A stretch of DNA of 64,000 bases. It comes from Intestinibacillus sp. Marseille-P6563. GTDB lineage: Bacteria; Bacillota; Clostridia; Oscillospirales; Butyricicoccaceae. Both the position numbers and the translations under genes were made by a program. Shown piece after piece: positions 61,839-64,000 of this stretch. The stretch covers positions 647,501 to 711,500 of the forward strand of contig NZ_UWOD01000001.1 of the NCBI RefSeq assembly GCF_900604335.1. Reading direction: 5' to 3'. Under the pieces are notes generated by a model. The model was not told where the DNA came from and searched no databases. It was given only the letters and a program-made list of their open reading frames with translations. Within the stretch, counting starts at the first letter, position 1; every line of letters starts with the position of its first letter.

Positions 61839-62696
61839 ATGCGTTCCAAAAATAAAGCGATTTTATACGTCCTTTCGTCGGCCTTCTGTTTTGCGCTCAT
61901 GAACACCTTTGTGCGCCTTTCGGGCGACATCCCGTCGGTGCAAAAAAGCTTTTTCCGCAATCTGGTGGCCTTCTTTTTTGCAGTGATTTTACTCATCCGC
62001 GCCCGGGAGCCTGTGCGTGTTCAGCGCCGTAACCTGCCCTTTTTCTTCATCCGTGCCTTTATGGGCACCGTGGGCATCTTGTGTAACTTCTATGCCGTCG
62101 ATCATCTGCTGCTGTCGGATGCGTCCATGCTTAACAAGCTTTCGCCCTTTTTTGCCATTATTTTTTCTTTTTTGTGCCTCAAAGAGCGTATCAAGCCCTT
62201 CCAGCTGTTCGGCATCCTGGCGGCCTTCTGCGGCGCGCTGCTAATCGTCAAACCCGGATTTTCCATTTCGGCTTTCCCGGCCTTTATTGGCATGTTCGGC
62301 GGTTTAGCTGCCGGTGCAGCCTATACGGCGGTACGCTATCTGGGCCAGCACGGCGAACGCGGGCCGGTGATCGTTCTGGTATTCTCCGGTTTTTCCTGCC
62401 TGGTGGTGCTGCCGGTGATTTTGTTGGATTACACTCCTATGTCTGGTTACCAGCTGGCCATGCTGCTGCTGGCAGGACTCGCTGCCGCCGGCGGACAGTT
62501 TTCCATCACCGCGGCCTACTCCAATGCCCCGGCACGCGAGATCTCGGTTTATGACTACACGCAGGTCATCTTTGCCGCTCTGCTTGGGTTTATCTTCTTC
62601 TCGCAGATCCCCGATGTGTGGAGCGTCATCGGCTATGTCATCATCTGCGGCGTGTCGGTCATCATGTATCGCTACAATCAGCGAGCAGTCGAATAA
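61839..62696 (+). CDS. EamA/DMT family transporter
   Basis: A 285-residue membrane protein with ten predicted helices in two EamA repeats. Repeat 1 starts AILYVLSSAFCFALMNTFVRLSGDIPSVQKSFFRN; SDASMLNKLSPFFAIIFSFL is typical of the drug/metabolite transporter group. Members export amino acids, nucleosides or other metabolites. 14 nt after the LysR gene and in the same transcript, so it may export a product of the divergent operon. AAAGTGAGG precedes the ATG. Confidence 0.88.
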   Translation: MRSKNKAILYVLSSAFCFALMNTFVRLSGDIPSVQKSFFRNLVAFFFAVILLIRAREPVRVQRRNLPFFFIRAFMGTVGILCNFYAVDHLLLSDASMLNKLSPFFAIIFSFLCLKERIKPFQLFGILAAFCGALLIVKPGFSISAFPAFIGMFGGLAAGAAYTAVRYLGQHGERGPVIVLVFSGFSCLVVLPVILLDYTPMSGYQLAMLLLAGLAAAGGQFSITAAYSNAPAREISVYDYTQVIFAALLGFIFFSQIPDVWSVIGYVIICGVSVIMYRYNQRAVE

Positions 62697-62784
62697 CCGT
62701 ATGTTTATACAGAGATCATTTGTGATTCTGTGTGATTATTCATAGAGCTTTAATTTTATGAATAAATATAAATTTATTTTTCTC

Positions 62785-62813
62785 TTGACAGCAGAAAAAT
62801 CCAGTGCTACAAT
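62785..62813 (+). promoter_or_regulatory. Promoter of the trp T-box leader
   Basis: Consensus TTGACA (62785-62790), 17 bp spacer, TACAAT (62808-62813), just upstream of the T-box leader. Confidence 0.9.
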
Positions 62814-62819
62814 AAACGC

Positions 62820-63112
62820 AAATCAAACCGTTGATGCGGAGATCAAGGCAGTCGTGCACGCACAGAGAGTCCGGGAAGCTGAGAGCCGGGCCGAACGCAA
62901 GCTGCTAAATGGACCGCGGAGGGCGCAGTCAAAGGCATAAGCCGAGTATTCTGCGACGTGTGGGCATACGTCAGTTGCCGGGGATATGTTGGTATCCCGC
63001 AAAGCGCGCAGGTTTCCTGCGAACCAAGGTGGCACCGCGGGTGTTTTGTTTTTGAATGCAAACCCGTCCTTGGCTGTGGTAAGCTTCTTACCCAGCAAGG
63101 ACGGGTTTTTTT
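62820..63112 (+). ncRNA. T-box leader, predicted Trp-tRNA specificity
   Basis: The hallmark T-box sequence AAGGTGGCACCGCGG lies at 63026-63040; it pairs with the uncharged tRNA acceptor end. Stem I is in the 5' part, with a specifier-loop-like CTAAATGGACC at about 62905-62915 in which TGG (62910-62912) is the Trp codon. An intrinsic terminator (AACCCGTCCTTG at 63061 pairing with CAAGGACGGGTT at 63096, then Ts to 63112) ends the leader. Uncharged tRNA-Trp should favour the antiterminator and allow trpE transcription. The specifier call agrees with the gene downstream. Confidence 0.95.
63061..63112 (+). terminator. T-box controlled terminator upstream of trpE
   Basis: 12-bp stem AACCCGTCCTTG / CAAGGACGGGTT with a 23-nt loop and a TTTTTTT tail, 25 nt before the trpE ATG. 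Confidence 0.93.
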
Positions 63113-63137
63113 GTTGTTTCCCAAAGGAGGTTTTCCC

Positions 63138-64000
63138 ATGTATCCCACATTCGAACAGGCCAAGGACTTGGCCAACCAGGGCTTTCGCCGCATCCCGGTC
63201 AGCCGGGAGATGTATGCCGACCGCTTCACCCCGACCGAAGTCATGCGCGTTCTGAAACATGTCAGCCGTCACTGCTTCATCCTGGAAAGCGCGGAGGATG
63301 CCCGCCAGTGGGGACGGTACACCTTCCTCGGGTTTGACCCCACCGCCGAACTGACCTGCAAGGGCGGCAAGCTGCGCATTCGGGCGGGCGCCGAATTCAC
63401 CGAAACCGTCCAGCACCCCGGTGACGCCATCCGCCGCCTGCTCGCCGACAACCGCAGTCCCCGGCTGGAAGGGCTGCCGCCCTTTACCGGCGGTTTGGTC
63501 GGCTACTTCTCCTACTCCTACATCGGTTACGCCGAACCCAGCCTGCACCTGACCCGCGAAGACGGCACCTTTCAGGATGTGGATTTGATGCTGTTCGACA
63601 AGGTGATCGCCTTTGACAATCTGCGTCAGAAGATCATCCTGATTGCCGGAGCGCGGGCGGATGATATCGAAACCAGCTACCACAAGGCCGCCTATGAACT
63701 TGACCAGCTGGCCAACCTCATCCGCACCGGCGTCAAGGCTGAGCCCCAGCCGCCCCATCTGAAAGCGCCCCTCACCCCGCAGTTTACCCGCGAGGAGTAT
63801 GGCGACATGATTCGAAAGGCCCAGCATTACATCCACGAGGGCGATATTTTTCAGGTCGTGCTGTCCAACCCGCTCGAAGCCGAGATGGACGGCAGCCTGT
63901 TTGACGTGTACCGTGTGCTGCGCACTACCAACCCGTCGCCCTATATGTTCTACTTTTCGAGCGATGACATCGAGATTGCCGGTGCGTCCCCGGAAACGCT
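63138..64000 (+). CDS. trpE: Anthranilate synthase component I (truncated by the window edge)
   Basis: The first 287 codons of trpE. The product makes anthranilate from chorismate with the TrpG amidotransferase. The frame starts MYPTFEQAKDLANQGFRR and has FILESAEDARQWGRYTFLGFDP, whose LESAE is the region of the Trp feedback site, then TGGLVGYFSYSYIGYAE, TREEYGDMIRKAQHYIHEGDIFQVVLSNPLEA (chorismate-binding core) and TNPSPYMFYF. AAAGGAGG precedes the ATG. It continues beyond 64000 with no stop in the window. The Trp T-box leader controls it, presumably with the rest of the trp operon to the right. Confidence 0.96.
   Translation, partial: MYPTFEQAKDLANQGFRRIPVSREMYADRFTPTEVMRVLKHVSRHCFILESAEDARQWGRYTFLGFDPTAELTCKGGKLRIRAGAEFTETVQHPGDAIRRLLADNRSPRLEGLPPFTGGLVGYFSYSYIGYAEPSLHLTREDGTFQDVDLMLFDKVIAFDNLRQKIILIAGARADDIETSYHKAAYELDQLANLIRTGVKAEPQPPHLKAPLTPQFTREEYGDMIRKAQHYIHEGDIFQVVLSNPLEAEMDGSLFDVYRVLRTTNPSPYMFYFSSDDIEIAGASPET

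Overview
The window looks like a chromosomal segment of a gut-type Firmicute (Clostridia). The 5' part of a 16S rRNA gene at the left edge, the roughly 55% GC coding sequence, the HrcA/CIRCE heat-shock control, T-box and TPP riboswitch leaders and the strong AGGAGG ribosome binding sites all fit. From memory the 16S fragment resembles the Butyricicoccus/Agathobaculum group; this was not checked by a search. No transposon, prophage, CRISPR array or tRNA gene was seen.

Left part (1-24.3 kb): the start of a leftward rRNA operon with three tandem near-consensus promoters; divergent fructose-bisphosphate aldolase and PPi-type phosphofructokinase genes; a DUF362 ferredoxin-like protein; two convergent MATE exporters; an agr-like module (LytTR regulator, GHKL kinase, AgrB-type protease) with no recognisable AgrD; an OmpR/HisKA two-component operon with an anchored protein; glycogen synthase; a small transaldolase-like enzyme, an iron alcohol dehydrogenase and a HAD hydrolase; and a sugar block (divergent epimerase, YitT protein, PRD regulator, PepV dipeptidase, PTS IIBC permease).

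Middle part (24.3-51.3 kb): feoA-feoB-DtxR-like regulator behind a consensus promoter and a palindrome; two half-size TauE/SafE proteins; a DUF4349 lipoprotein; a LacI regulator; a seven-gene thiamine salvage operon (thiD-thiW-thiM-tenA-thiZ-thiX-thiY order of transcription) under a TPP riboswitch; cupin and NUDIX genes; hrcA-grpE-dnaK-dnaJ; metA with acetyl-CoA-type specificity; an orphan AAA ATPase; an MIF-like protein; tatD; aroQ-pepP behind a structured leader; and dgt-dnaG-rpoD.

Right part (51.3-64 kb): the most unusual segment. A nine-gene leftward operon encodes a complete oligopeptide/dipeptide-type ABC importer, three paralogous proteins that I read as tandem-duplicated FMN_bind-like domains without signal peptides, and an ApbE flavin transferase that also lacks a signal peptide. 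A LysR regulator and an EamA exporter are transcribed divergently. I infer a cytosolic flavinylation system tied to import of an unknown solute. A Trp T-box and the start of trpE close the window.

All functions are read from motifs and gene context; no alignment, structure prediction or database search was run. Start codons were chosen from ribosome binding sites and overlaps and may be off where stated.
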